Source of the DNA: an uncultured Lachnospiraceae bacterium
GTDB lineage: Bacteria > Bacillota > Clostridia > Lachnospirales > Lachnospiraceae
Assembly (NCBI GenBank): GCA_910589265.1
Contig: CAJUTQ010000017.1
Span: 1-64,000, forward strand
DNA length: 64,000 nucleotides
Direction: 5' to 3'
Positions 17,211 to 26,592 of the stretch are shown piece by piece. The position numbers were made by a program, and so were the translations under genes. Below the pieces are notes generated by a model. It ran no database searches and was not told where the DNA came from. It saw only the letters and a program-made list of their open reading frames with translations. Position 1 is the stretch's first letter. Every line of letters starts with the position of its first letter.

Positions 17211-18887
17211 TTATGTACGAAGCTTAAATTCCTCTAACATGCCATAAAGAACCTGCATCTGGGAGGTCTGTTCTTCACTTGTCGCTGCTGTCTCCTGGGC
17301 AGTAGCAGACAGAGATTCTGTAATACTTGACACTTCTTCCAAATGTTTACTGATTTTATCAATAGAAGAAACATTTTGACGGGCATTCTCACTAATTTCC
17401 TTCATCATAACATTGGCATCTTCTGCATTTATCATGACAGCTCCTAACTCTTCCACTGTATCATCTGCCAATTTTTTACCATCTTCTACTAACCGCAACG
17501 TTGTCTCAATCAAATTTGTTGTCTCTCCCACTGCTCCTGACGAGGCCTCTGCCAATTTTTTCACCTCATTGGCCACAACAGCAAAACCCCTTCCGTTCTC
17601 TCCAGCTCTTGCGGCTTCAATAGCTGCATTTAAGGCAAGGAGATTTGTCTGTTCTGCTATTTCATTGATTGTGTCAATAATGCCTCCAATTTTTTTGGAA
17701 CTGGCACTAATATCTCCAATAGAACAGCCCAAATCCATAATTTTTTCACCGCAGGCTCTTAGGGAAGTCCCCACTTTCTCCGAGGCAACGGCAGAATCTT
17801 TTGCCTGTTTTTCACTTTGATAAATGGATTCCTTCATTCCCCTCACTAAATGGGTAATTTCATCAATGTCTGAAGCCTGACTTGTGGAACCTTCTGCCAA
17901 ATCTTGGGCAACTGTTGCCAACTGCATAGCTCCCTCATTGACACTTTCTGCCGCATTAATAATTCCATGGAATACTTGATTCATATTGTCCAATATTTGT
18001 TCAAGGGCCGACCGAATAGAGGAAAATTCTCCCACATATTCCTCATGAACTGATAAATCCAACCTTTTTCCTGCCATTTCTCCTAAGACATTTGTTATTT
18101 CCCCTATAATTGCTTTCAGTCTATTCTGTGTGCTTTGCATTGCCTTTGCCATAGAGCCAGTCTCCGTCTCATTAATTTCCAAATCACACACATATCCCAG
18201 CTCTCCTGACTCCAGCTCCTCCATACTTTTCTCTACCTTTTGAATAGGGACAATTAACTCTTTCCTGCTAAAACGAAGAAGTTTCACGGAGATTACTACT
18301 ACAAATCCAAGGAAGATAATGCCTAGTAAAAATATTCCAATGAGCATATAGTAGAAAGAGTCACATTCATTTGTGCTTCTTATTTCCAGCTCATTAATGA
18401 ACTTGTCTGTTAAACTGTTAATTTGCATAATTACTGCCTGGTAATCGTCCCCAAACACATCTTCCCTTGCTCCTTCTAAATTGCCTTCCTTTACCTTTTC
18501 CATAGAAGCCTTCTCTAGAGGAACTAACTCATTGGAAAAGTTAGAAATTTGATCAATGGTCTTCCATTCTTCCTCTGTCAACCCTAACCTGTTCATATTT
18601 TCTAAGGCAATATCCCTATTTTTATCTACCTCCAATTCTTTTATATAATCGTTGTAATAATCCTCGTTTCCTGTTGAGGCATAACCCCGTACACTGCTTG
18701 TCAAATTTTTTGAACCAAGACGATATTGATTGGCATATTTTATCAAATCACCTTTTCCCTCTAAATTATTTTTTAATACGTTAATATTAAAAAATGCTCC
18801 TAGGAACAATAGAACTACTAAGAACAAATATATCATTGTTCTCACTTGAAAACTTTTTAACACTTCTGACTGTTTCTTTTGTCTCAT
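17211..18887 (-). CDS. Methyl-accepting chemotaxis protein
   Basis: A transmembrane chemoreceptor of about 558 residues. A short cytoplasmic N-terminus precedes TM1 (MIYLFLVVLLFLGAFFNINV). A helical extracellular sensor of about 140 residues follows, then TM2 (MLIGIFLLGIIFLGFVVVIS), a HAMP-like region and the signalling hairpin with the conserved tip EIAEQTNLLALNAAIEAARA. The start ATG 18887 is preferred over the longer frame to 18959 because the helix topology begins just after it. The signal is unknown. No che or flagellar filament genes lie in the window. Confidence 0.93.
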   Translation of the reverse strand: MRQKKQSEVLKSFQVRTMIYLFLVVLLFLGAFFNINVLKNNLEGKGDLIKYANQYRLGSKNLTSSVRGYASTGNEDYYNDYIKELEVDKNRDIALENMNRLGLTEEEWKTIDQISNFSNELVPLEKASMEKVKEGNLEGAREDVFGDDYQAVIMQINSLTDKFINELEIRSTNECDSFYYMLIGIFLLGIIFLGFVVVISVKLLRFSRKELIVPIQKVEKSMEELESGELGYVCDLEINETETGSMAKAMQSTQNRLKAIIGEITNVLGEMAGKRLDLSVHEEYVGEFSSIRSALEQILDNMNQVFHGIINAAESVNEGAMQLATVAQDLAEGSTSQASDIDEITHLVRGMKESIYQSEKQAKDSAVASEKVGTSLRACGEKIMDLGCSIGDISASSKKIGGIIDTINEIAEQTNLLALNAAIEAARAGENGRGFAVVANEVKKLAEASSGAVGETTNLIETTLRLVEDGKKLADDTVEELGAVMINAEDANVMMKEISENARQNVSSIDKISKHLEEVSSITESLSATAQETAATSEEQTSQMQVLYGMLEEFKLRT

Positions 18888-18980
18888 AAACAAATACCCC
18901 TGCCTTTCCAAGTTTAAAAATTGGAAGCTTTTCCCACCTTCCACTCGTAAGCCTCTCAAAGAAACTCTATAAAAATATAC

Positions 18981-19009
18981 TTGCTATCATATTAAATCCA
19001 TGTTACGAT
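18981..19009 (+). promoter_or_regulatory. metF promoter
   Basis: TTGCTA, 17 bases, TACGAT on the + strand, 37 bases before the metF ATG. Confidence 0.5.
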
Positions 19010-19046
19010 ATTTTCAGCAAAAAATCAATAAAAAGAGAGGTATTCT

Positions 19047-19904
19047 ATGATAAAAGATTTCTATAAAAAAGAAAAAACCCTTTTTTCCTTAGAAGTATTC
19101 CCTCCTAAAAAGGATAGTGACTTTCCTGCTATCTATGAATTGCTGGATACATTGAAACATTTACATCCTCATTTTATTAGTGTTACATACGGTGCTGGCG
19201 GCAGCCATTCCAAAAAAACCGTAGATATTGCTTCTTATATACAGAACTCATGCAATATTGAAGCCCTGGCTCATATGACATGTGTAGGCTGCAACGATAC
19301 TTCCTTGCTTTCCATCTGTCAGGAGTTAAAGACAGCCAACGTCCACCATATTCTTGCTTTAAGGGGAGACCGCCCAAAGGACATGACTGACGAACAGTTT
19401 CATAGAAAAACATTTTCTCATGCCTCAAATATGGTTGCCTTTCTCAAAAACAATACAGATTTTCAAATAGCTGGCGCCTGTTATCCTGAAAAACATTTTG
19501 AGGCTAAGAGTATGGATTCTGATATTATGCATTTAAAAGAAAAATGTGATGCTGGCGTTGATTTTCTCATCAGTCAGCTTTTCTTTGACAATGATCTCTT
19601 CTACTACTTTTTGGAAAAGGCAAAGAAGAATAACATTGCGCTTCCTATTTCTGCTGGCATTATGCCTATCACAACAGCCAGGCAGTTAACAACGACCGTA
19701 TCCTTATCCGGCTCTTCTGTACCAAAAAAACTGTCGGACATGATTGCAAAATATGAAGGCCAGGAAGAAGATTTAAGAAAGGCAGGCATTGAATATGCTA
19801 TTCATCAAATTCAAGACCTTCTTCATCACGGCGTAGATGGTATCCATTTATATACAATGAACAAATCTGTCACAGCTAGTGAGATTTTTTTTGCAGTTCG
19901 ATAA
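19047..19904 (+). CDS. metF: Methylenetetrahydrofolate reductase
   Basis: A 285-residue FAD-dependent TIM-barrel enzyme that reduces 5,10-methylene-THF to 5-methyl-THF for methionine synthesis or the Wood-Ljungdahl methyl branch. Key signatures are FSLEVFPPKK (catalytic Glu region), FISVTYGAGGS, HMTCVGCN, ILALRGDRP and AGCYPEKH. Length matches the bacterial family. GAGAGG lies before the ATG. It is a single gene with its own promoter and a strong shared terminator. There are no acetogenesis genes nearby, so the pathway context is open. Confidence 0.97.
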   Translation: MIKDFYKKEKTLFSLEVFPPKKDSDFPAIYELLDTLKHLHPHFISVTYGAGGSHSKKTVDIASYIQNSCNIEALAHMTCVGCNDTSLLSICQELKTANVHHILALRGDRPKDMTDEQFHRKTFSHASNMVAFLKNNTDFQIAGACYPEKHFEAKSMDSDIMHLKEKCDAGVDFLISQLFFDNDLFYYFLEKAKKNNIALPISAGIMPITTARQLTTTVSLSGSSVPKKLSDMIAKYEGQEEDLRKAGIEYAIHQIQDLLHHGVDGIHLYTMNKSVTASEIFFAVR

Positions 19905-19945
19905 CAAATATTCATCCATTTGCCCTTATCATTTTTAACAAGCAA

Positions 19946-19995
19946 AGACAGGAGAAATGGTACCTATGAAAGCTACCATTTCTCCTGTCTTTTTT
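19946..19995. terminator. Bidirectional terminator between metF and gpsA
   Basis: AGACAGGAGAAATGGTA (19946-19962) and TACCATTTCTCCTGTCT (19974-19990) pair perfectly for 17 bases around an 11-base loop, followed by TTTTT. The A-rich left flank provides a weaker signal for the leftward operon, whose gpsA stop is at 19997. Confidence 0.92.
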
Positions 19996-19996
19996 G

Positions 19997-21028
19997 TTAC
20001 TTCCACGGCAAATCCCCATGCTCTAGTTTCTTATCTCTTAACATAAGCTCATGAACAGCCTCTTTTGCATTCTTTCCATGAAAAAGCACTTGATGTACTT
20101 GATAAATAATTGGCATATCTACCTTATATTTCTCTGCAAGTTTTACAGCTGCCTTGACAGCATAAACTCCTTCCACTACCATGTTCACCTTTTCCATCGC
20201 TTGGTCTAGAGAAAAACCTTGTCCTATTAAAATTCCTGCCCTTCTATTTCTAGAGTGCATGCTGGCACAAGTGACAATTAAGTCTCCGATACCTGACAAA
20301 CCATAAAAAGTCACATCTTTTCCTCCCATTTTCTCCCCCAGTCTGGTCATTTCCGCTAATCCCCTAGTCATTAAAGCCGCTTTTGTATTATCCCCGTATC
20401 CTAGTCCATCTGCAATTCCCGCTGCCAAGGCAATCACATTTTTCAAAGCTCCTCCCAGTTCTATCCCTATTCTGTCAGGACTTATATAAACCCGAAAAAC
20501 AGGACTCATAAATATTGTTTGAAGAAACTCTGCTGTTTTTCTATCTCTTGCTCCCATGACGCAGGTTGTTGGAATCCCTCTCCCCACTTCTTCTGCATGG
20601 GAAGGCCCAGATAAAACTGCCACATTCGCCATTGGCAGTTCCTCCCCTATGACTTCTGACAAAGTCATAAGCGTCTGTTCTTCTATCCCCTTTGCAACAT
20701 TAACAACAATCTGTCCTTTGCCAATACATTCTTTTAAAAGCCTGGCTGTTGTCCTCGTATAAAGAGATGGCACTGCCAGAACAAGAACATCCTTTTCGAT
20801 GGATGCCTCTTTCAAATTGGATGTAAAAAGGATCGATTCAGAAAGCTTTACCCCTGGAAGCTTTTCTTTATGCTCTCCTTCCCTTCTAAGCATTTGTATT
20901 TCTTCTTCTATTTTCGACCACATTGTGACTTCATGGCCATTTGAGCATAAAAGTAAGGCCAATGCGCTTCCCCAGCTTCCTGCTCCTATTATTCCAATCT
21001 TTTTTCTTGAACTCATATGGATTCCCAT
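19997..21028 (-). CDS. gpsA: Glycerol-3-phosphate dehydrogenase [NAD(P)+]
   Basis: A 343-residue enzyme that makes sn-glycerol-3-phosphate from DHAP for phospholipid synthesis. The Rossmann motif is IGAGSWGSALALLL. Then come VVNVAKGIE, VLSGPSHAEEVGRGIPTT (active-site region) and ELGGALKNVIALAAGIADGLGYGDNTKAALMTRG. The start is ATG 21028 or the internal ATG at 21016. The single GGAG upstream is close to the first and far from the second. It overlaps plsY by 16 bases, and the substrate of PlsY is the product of this enzyme, so coupling makes sense. Confidence 0.97.
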   Translation of the reverse strand: MGIHMSSRKKIGIIGAGSWGSALALLLCSNGHEVTMWSKIEEEIQMLRREGEHKEKLPGVKLSESILFTSNLKEASIEKDVLVLAVPSLYTRTTARLLKECIGKGQIVVNVAKGIEEQTLMTLSEVIGEELPMANVAVLSGPSHAEEVGRGIPTTCVMGARDRKTAEFLQTIFMSPVFRVYISPDRIGIELGGALKNVIALAAGIADGLGYGDNTKAALMTRGLAEMTRLGEKMGGKDVTFYGLSGIGDLIVTCASMHSRNRRAGILIGQGFSLDQAMEKVNMVVEGVYAVKAAVKLAEKYKVDMPIIYQVHQVLFHGKNAKEAVHELMLRDKKLEHGDLPWK

Positions 21029-21678
21029 CCCTCTCCTTCACTCTTTTTGGATAAATATGTTTTTCTCTCTGTCCCTTTTATAAGCCGCTTTATGTTCTCT
21101 CTATGTTTATAATAAGCCATTGCCGTCATAAGAAAAGCGACAATATACATCTCATTTAAATAGACCTGACTCATATGAAACATGCCCCATTGCCCCATAA
21201 TAATCAATTGTATTAAAAATCCCCCATATACAAGGAGAGAGCCTAGAGATACATAATGGGTTAGGAAAAAAGTGGAAAAGAAAAGAATGATACCTACAAG
21301 GGCAACCATCCAATGAAAAGACAAAATTAACCCCGCTGTGACTGCAATTCCCTTTCCCCCTCGAAACTTCAAGTAAAAAGGGAAATTATGTCCTAGTATA
21401 GCTCCTGCTGCTGCATAAAGGGAAAGAAGACGAAACATTTCAAGATGGGATGAACTATATAAAAGTCTTGTCAAACCAATTGCCAGCATACATTTTAAAA
21501 TATCTCCTGCCAGAACAATGGCTCCTGCTTTCTTTCCAAGAATCCTTAAAGTATTTGTCGTCCCTGCATTTCCACTTCCATGCTGCCTAATATCAATTCC
21601 ATGAAATCTTCCATAAATATATGCCGTTTGAAATAATCCAAAGACATAACCTATGGCTAAACAAATCATTCGCTCCAT
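21013..21678 (-). CDS. plsY: Acyl-phosphate:glycerol-3-phosphate acyltransferase
   Basis: A 221-residue integral membrane enzyme that makes lysophosphatidate from acyl-phosphate and G3P. The PlsY motifs are all present: HGSGNAGTTNTLRILGKKAG, GHNFPFYLKFRGGKGIAVTAG, and a C-terminal HRENIKRLIKGTERK. About five to six helices are visible. It abuts der (one shared base) and overlaps gpsA, in one operon. The C-terminal tail (KTYLSKKSEGEGWESI) is slightly longer than usual and contains the gpsA ribosome binding site. Confidence 0.96.
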   Translation of the reverse strand: MERMICLAIGYVFGLFQTAYIYGRFHGIDIRQHGSGNAGTTNTLRILGKKAGAIVLAGDILKCMLAIGLTRLLYSSSHLEMFRLLSLYAAAGAILGHNFPFYLKFRGGKGIAVTAGLILSFHWMVALVGIILFFSTFFLTHYVSLGSLLVYGGFLIQLIIMGQWGMFHMSQVYLNEMYIVAFLMTAMAYYKHRENIKRLIKGTERKTYLSKKSEGEGWESI

Positions 21679-23003
21679 TATTTTGATTCCTTTCTCTCCC
21701 GTATAATGAATTTTAAAGAAGTTCCCCGAAAACCAAAGGCATCTCGCAGCTTATTTTCTAAATATCTTACATAAGAAAAGTGAAAAAGTTCTTTTACGTT
21801 TACAAAAATTACAAAGGTAGGAGGTTTTACAGATACTTGGGTTATATAGTAAAGCTTTAATCTTCTTCCTCTGTCTGAAGGAGGCTGCTGTAAGGCTACA
21901 GCCTCGCTCATGATTTCATTAAGCACTCCGGTTGCTATTCTGAGAGAATGATTTTCTACAACAACATCTATGAGTTCATATAATTTTGTCAGCCTCTGTC
22001 CTGTTTTTGCTGAGAAAAAAATGGTTTCCCCGTAAGGCATATAGGCAAGTACCTCTTTGATTCTATTCATATATTTATAAATAGTCTTATCGTCCTTTTC
22101 TATGGCGTCCCACTTATTTACCCCAATAATGATTCCCTTTCCTCTCTCATGGGCTATTCCTGCAATTTTAGCATCTTGTTCCGTAATTCCTTCCACTGCA
22201 TCAATGACAAGGACAACGATCTGAGCCCTCTCAATGGCACTTACGGTTCTTACTATCATGTATCTTTCCAATTCTTCCTTGATCTTATTTTTTCTTCTTA
22301 AACCAGCTGTATCAATAAAAATATATTCCTTTCCATGAAAAACAACTTTTGTATCCACTGCATCTCTTGTTGTTCCTGCAATAGTGGAAACAATCAGCCT
22401 GTCTTCCCCTAAAAGTTTATTAATAATGGAGGACTTTCCTACATTGGGCTTACCTACAATGGCAATTTTAGGTATTTCCTCTTCCTCTTCTTCACCTTCC
22501 CTCTCTGGAAAAAACTTTACTACCTCATCCAGCATATCTCCCACTCCCTGCTTTCCAGAGGCAGAAATAGGAATGGGATCCCCCATGCCCAAATTATAAA
22601 ATTCGTAAACATCTGGCAGAAGCTTCTCATAGTTGTCCACTTTGTTCACAATAAGAAGCACTGGTTTATTACTTCTTCTTAGCATATCTGCCACCTTGGA
22701 ATCGGAATCCTGCAAACCTTGCCTTACGTCTACCATAAATAAAATAACATCTGCTGTGTCAATAGCCACTTGAGCCTGAAGGCGCATTTGAGATAAAATA
22801 ATATCCTTGCTTTCTGGTTCAATTCCTCCTGTATCGATTAAAGTAAAGGTATGCTTCAGCCAATGCACATCCATATATATACGATCTCTTGTAATACCTG
22901 GAGTATCCTTTACAATGGATATTTTTTTCCCTGCCAGAGAATTAAACAATGTGGACTTTCCTACATTGGGCCTTCCCACAATGGCTACAATTGGTTTACT
23001 CAT
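21678..23003 (-). CDS. der: Ribosome-assembly GTPase Der (EngA)
   Basis: A 441-residue protein with two tandem GTPase domains and a C-terminal KH-like domain, needed for 50S subunit maturation. Domain 1 has GRPNVGKSTLFNSL, DTGGIE and NKVD. Domain 2 has GKPNVGKSSIINKL, DTAGLRRK and NKWD. The KH-like end includes TFVIFVNVKELFHFSYVRYLENKLRDAFGF. GGAGGAGAG precedes the ATG. It is encoded between a DUF512 radical-SAM gene and plsY, a common clostridial order. Confidence 0.98.
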   Translation of the reverse strand: MSKPIVAIVGRPNVGKSTLFNSLAGKKISIVKDTPGITRDRIYMDVHWLKHTFTLIDTGGIEPESKDIILSQMRLQAQVAIDTADVILFMVDVRQGLQDSDSKVADMLRRSNKPVLLIVNKVDNYEKLLPDVYEFYNLGMGDPIPISASGKQGVGDMLDEVVKFFPEREGEEEEEEIPKIAIVGKPNVGKSSIINKLLGEDRLIVSTIAGTTRDAVDTKVVFHGKEYIFIDTAGLRRKNKIKEELERYMIVRTVSAIERAQIVVLVIDAVEGITEQDAKIAGIAHERGKGIIIGVNKWDAIEKDDKTIYKYMNRIKEVLAYMPYGETIFFSAKTGQRLTKLYELIDVVVENHSLRIATGVLNEIMSEAVALQQPPSDRGRRLKLYYITQVSVKPPTFVIFVNVKELFHFSYVRYLENKLRDAFGFRGTSLKFIIRERKESK

Positions 23004-23012
23004 TCTCTCCTC

Positions 23013-24368
23013 CTATGCCTTTTTAGTAATTTTATCAATAAAATCTTGTCCGCTTGATTTTACAATATCTATCTTTACTTGTAAAGCTTTTTCCAGCTCT
23101 CCTACTGTCTTATCGTCTAAAAAGACTTTTTTTTCTTCCACTTCTCCATACTCCTCACATCTTAGCATGTTTTCTGGTATAAGAAGTCTTTGTCCCAAAG
23201 GTTTTCCAAGAAGCTGCCTTTCTAAGTCTTGTCCGGTTATAAGACCAGACACAGTAATGTTCTCCCCAAAAAATTCGTTTTTTATTTCATAGGAATGGAT
23301 TTTAAGCCCTTGAAACTTATCCATAAGCCTTTCTGCCATTTTTTTAATAAAGGGATAAGCAAGCCTTCCTGTTGCCAAGGAAACCTCTTTCTCTATTTTT
23401 TGTTCTTTTACTAATGACAAGGCTTCCTCAAATTCCGTTAAAAACAAGCGCAGCATCCCTACCCCATTTTCCAATTGGAGATAACCGTCATATTGTTCTT
23501 CTAAAGGGAGTTCCTTTTCCGCCAAAATGTACCACTCATCACTGCAATGGACAAAATGAATCCCCCATTTTTTCATCATTTCCTTTTGATATTTTTCTAC
23601 CAAGGCAATGACCTCTTTTGCATCTTTCTTTGAAAAAGGAGAAAGGGGATATAAGCCTTCTCTGTACTTCGAAAGCCCTACGGGCACAACAGAAAGGCTT
23701 TGAAGCACTGGGGCATATTTTGTTAAATCATCTATGCTTCTATGAAGCTCCTTTTTGTCGTTTACTCCTTTGCATAAAACAATCTGCCCATTCATAGAAA
23801 TACCTGCTTTATAAAGCTGATTTGCCTTATTTAGCGCCTCTCCTGCAAACCGATTATTTAACATTTGGCACCGCAGTTTGGGGTTCGTTGTCTGAAAAGA
23901 TATATTCATAGGTGAAAGGCGGTATCGGATAATTCTCTCTATATCCTCATCTGAAAGATTCGTTAATGTCACATAGTTTCCCTGTAAAAAAGACAGCCTT
24001 GTATCATCATCTTTAAAATATAAGGTCTCTCTCATTCCTTTTGGCATTTGGTCAATAAAGCAAAAAATACATTTATTTTTACAGGAACGGTATTCATCCA
24101 TAAGGCCACTTTCAAATGTAATGCCTAGATCCTCATCTTCCTCTTTATCAATTTCCAAAAGCCACTCTTCCCCAAAAGATTTTCTTACTAAAACTTCTAC
24201 ATATTCTTCTTCCATATAATACTGGTAATCGAAAATGTCCTGAATTTCTTTTCCATTTACTGTTAAAATCCAGTCTCCTGCCTCTATTCCCACTTCCATT
24301 GCAATACTTGAAGGAAGAACCTTTTTTATCTTATGACCTGTATACTTTTTCCCTTCTTCCTTTTTCAC
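23013..24368 (-). CDS. DUF512 PDZ/radical-SAM protein
   Basis: A 451-residue protein of the DUF512 family. It has an N-terminal PDZ-like domain (IKKVLPSSIAMEVGIEAGDWILTVNG). An iron-sulfur/radical-SAM-like core with CKNKCIFCFIDQMPKGMRETLYFKDDD follows, then a C-terminal DUF512 domain (GRLAYPFIKKMAERL, ENITVSGLITGQDL). The biochemical function is unknown. It is widespread beside der in Clostridia and also found in cyanobacteria. The start is GTG 24368 behind GGAG. It is first in the DUF512-der-plsY-gpsA operon, suggesting co-regulation with lipid synthesis and ribosome assembly. Confidence 0.92.
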   Translation of the reverse strand: MKKEEGKKYTGHKIKKVLPSSIAMEVGIEAGDWILTVNGKEIQDIFDYQYYMEEEYVEVLVRKSFGEEWLLEIDKEEDEDLGITFESGLMDEYRSCKNKCIFCFIDQMPKGMRETLYFKDDDTRLSFLQGNYVTLTNLSDEDIERIIRYRLSPMNISFQTTNPKLRCQMLNNRFAGEALNKANQLYKAGISMNGQIVLCKGVNDKKELHRSIDDLTKYAPVLQSLSVVPVGLSKYREGLYPLSPFSKKDAKEVIALVEKYQKEMMKKWGIHFVHCSDEWYILAEKELPLEEQYDGYLQLENGVGMLRLFLTEFEEALSLVKEQKIEKEVSLATGRLAYPFIKKMAERLMDKFQGLKIHSYEIKNEFFGENITVSGLITGQDLERQLLGKPLGQRLLIPENMLRCEEYGEVEEKKVFLDDKTVGELEKALQVKIDIVKSSGQDFIDKITKKA

Positions 24369-24514
24369 TTACTCACTCCTTCTTTTTGAATGTAAAATCT
24401 TACAGCCTTTCTCCTTTGTCTATTCCATAAAAAAATTAGTAAAAATATATTTTATTCCTATTCTTCTGACCTGTCAAATTGGGAAGTCCCCTTTTGCTGA
24501 AAGGAAACTATGTC

Positions 24515-24544
24515 TTGACGTTCCCATAGAAAAAGGGATAAAAT
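24515..24544 (+). promoter_or_regulatory. prs promoter
   Basis: TTGACG, 18 bases, TAAAAT on the + strand, 29 bases before the ATG. No operator was recognised. Confidence 0.65.
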
Positions 24545-24573
24545 AAAAGTATTCTATCATACAGGAGACCAAT

Positions 24574-25767
24574 ATGCCTAATTTAAAATATCTAGAAAAT
24601 GCCTATCCAGTGGCCCCATTGAAACTCATTGCCTTAGAGAGCTGTCAAAACCTTGGCCGGCAAGTAAACCATCACCTTGTAGAATTTCGAAAACATATCC
24701 AGCAGGTACATAGTTCTGAACGCTATTTTCAAGGATATGTGGAAGATAATTATTTGTTAAAATGTACTTGTCCCCGTTTTGGATCTGGGGAAGGGAAATC
24801 CGTCCTCCACGAATCCGTAAGGGGGAAAGATATCTATATTATGGTAGATATTTGTAATCGAAGCATTTCCTATAAAATGAACGGATATGTGAATTACATG
24901 TCACCAGATAATCACTTCCAAGATTTGAAACGGGTCATTTCTGTTGTTTCTGGAAGAGCCCACCGTATCACAGTTATTATGCCCTTTTTATACGAAGGAA
25001 GACAACATAAACGGACAGGACGGGAATCTTTGGACAGTGCCCTTGCTCTTCAAGAACTTGCAAATATGGGAATTGCCAATCTCATTACCTTTGACGCCCA
25101 TGATCCTTCTATTCAAAATTCCAGTCCCCTTTGCGGTTTTGACAATTTTATTCCCCCCTATCAATTCATTCGGGCTCTTCTTCGTTATGAACCTGATTTG
25201 ATCATTGATAAAGATCATCTCATTGTCATTAGCCCTGACGAAGGAGCTATGAGCAGGGCTATTTATTTTGCCAATGTCCTTTCTGTCAACACTGGTATGT
25301 TCTATAAACGTCGGAATTTTTCTACGATTGTTGACGGAAAAAATCCCATTGTCGCCCATGAATTTCTAGGGGAAAATATACAAGGAAAAGATGTCATCAT
25401 TATGGATGACATGATTTCCTCAGGAGAAAGTATGCTAGATACTGCCAGACAGTTAAAGCAGATGAGAGCTAAGCGAGTTTTTATTTTTTCTACCTTTGGC
25501 CTTTTTACAAAAGGGTTAGAAGATTTTGATAGGGCTTTTGAAAACCACTACTTTGATCGGGTTATTACTACAAATTTATCTTATAGAATGCCAGAATTAT
25601 TTTCAAAACCTTATTATATTGAGGCAGATATGAGTAAATTTTTAGCATCTATTATTGACTTTCTTAACCACGATGTATCCATGAATGGGGTTCACACTCC
25701 TACAGAGAAAATTCAAGCTATTTTAGCCAGACATCAAGAAAGGGATGACTTTCCCGTCTATTCCTAG
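24574..25767 (+). CDS. prs: Ribose-phosphate pyrophosphokinase (PRPP synthase), long form
   Basis: A 397-residue enzyme making PRPP from ribose-5-phosphate and ATP. It is about 80 residues longer than the classical ~315-residue enzyme. It shows ESVRGKDIYIMVD, GRAHRITVIMPFLYEGRQHKR (the ARQDR-type ATP loop altered), TFDAHD (the DLHA position), and the PRPP loop IIMDDMISSGES, where VDD-x-I-D-T-A-G is usual. The insertions and the YKMNGYVNYMSPDNHF segment are typical of the variant I associate with Lachnospiraceae. It is monocistronic with its own promoter, and the stop is TAG. Confidence 0.93.
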   Translation: MPNLKYLENAYPVAPLKLIALESCQNLGRQVNHHLVEFRKHIQQVHSSERYFQGYVEDNYLLKCTCPRFGSGEGKSVLHESVRGKDIYIMVDICNRSISYKMNGYVNYMSPDNHFQDLKRVISVVSGRAHRITVIMPFLYEGRQHKRTGRESLDSALALQELANMGIANLITFDAHDPSIQNSSPLCGFDNFIPPYQFIRALLRYEPDLIIDKDHLIVISPDEGAMSRAIYFANVLSVNTGMFYKRRNFSTIVDGKNPIVAHEFLGENIQGKDVIIMDDMISSGESMLDTARQLKQMRAKRVFIFSTFGLFTKGLEDFDRAFENHYFDRVITTNLSYRMPELFSKPYYIEADMSKFLASIIDFLNHDVSMNGVHTPTEKIQAILARHQERDDFPVYS

Positions 25768-25776
25768 CACAATCTG

Positions 25777-26577
25777 TTAAGATTTGATTGTTAAAAAGGC
25801 GGCTAGACTTCCCCTTTTTCCTCCCATAGCTCTGTGTGAGTAAAATAGTTCTTTATGACAACAGGTACAAAAATCTGGCATTACAATATTTTTATCAGGA
25901 ATGCCGGATTTTTGTAAAACCATTTTGTTAGCCTTCCATAAATCCAAATAATATGAATTCTCTTCTTTTTGGGCAATTGCTTCTAAAGGAAATCTTTTCC
26001 CTACATCCCAGCCTACCTCATAACAGTTTCCACAGATAGAAGGACCAATGACTGCAATGAGATCCTTTGGCTCTGTCCCATATGCCTCTCCCATCTTCTC
26101 CACTGTCTTTCTTCCAATTTCATCTGCTGTCCCTCTCCATCCCGAATGGGAAAGTCCGATAGCCTTATGTACAGGATCCACAAAAAATAAGGGGACACAG
26201 TCTGCATAAAAGGTCGTTAGCACTAATCCCTTTGTATTGGTGATAAAACCATCTACTTCTTTATAGTCCTTTGGCTTTACCATTCCCTTTCCTCTGTCCC
26301 CTTCTTCTACTATCCGTACATGATTTGTATGAGTCTGGTCTGTAAAGACAAAATCCTCCTCCTTTGTTCCTAGAATTTCAGCGGCCCTCCTGAAATTTTC
26401 TCTCACGGATTCTTCTTTATCCCCTCTTTGAAAACTCAAATTCCAAGATTGGTAGACTCCTTTGCTGACTCCTCCTATTCTCGTAGAGAAAAAATGGTTT
26501 ATCCACTCCATTTCCTCCAATTTTTCATAGACAATATACTTCATCTCCCCTTTCTGCCTTATTCTTGATCCTTTCAC
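25777..26577 (-). CDS. pgeF: Laccase-domain protein / purine nucleoside phosphorylase (YlmD/YfiH family)
   Basis: A 266-residue protein of the Cu-oxidase_4 family. Family members have been described as polyphenol oxidases, later as purine nucleoside phosphorylase/adenosine deaminase, and in E. coli as a peptidoglycan-editing factor. The zinc-site residues are in TDQTHTNHV, FYADCVPLFFVDP, GLSHSGWRGTADEI and FCTCCHKELFYSHRA. The start is GTG 26577, 8 bases after GGGAGG, preferred over an internal ATG that has the SD directly against it. It follows yraN by 15 bases. Confidence 0.93.
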   Translation of the reverse strand: MKGSRIRQKGEMKYIVYEKLEEMEWINHFFSTRIGGVSKGVYQSWNLSFQRGDKEESVRENFRRAAEILGTKEEDFVFTDQTHTNHVRIVEEGDRGKGMVKPKDYKEVDGFITNTKGLVLTTFYADCVPLFFVDPVHKAIGLSHSGWRGTADEIGRKTVEKMGEAYGTEPKDLIAVIGPSICGNCYEVGWDVGKRFPLEAIAQKEENSYYLDLWKANKMVLQKSGIPDKNIVMPDFCTCCHKELFYSHRAMGGKRGSLAAFLTIKS

Positions 26578-26592
26578 CTTTTATTTTCCTCC

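Noticed and set aside
16540..17240. Riboswitch controlling the UPF0397 transporter
   Set aside because: The upstream sequence is short and shows no TPP, FMN, cobalamin or other conserved core I could recognise.
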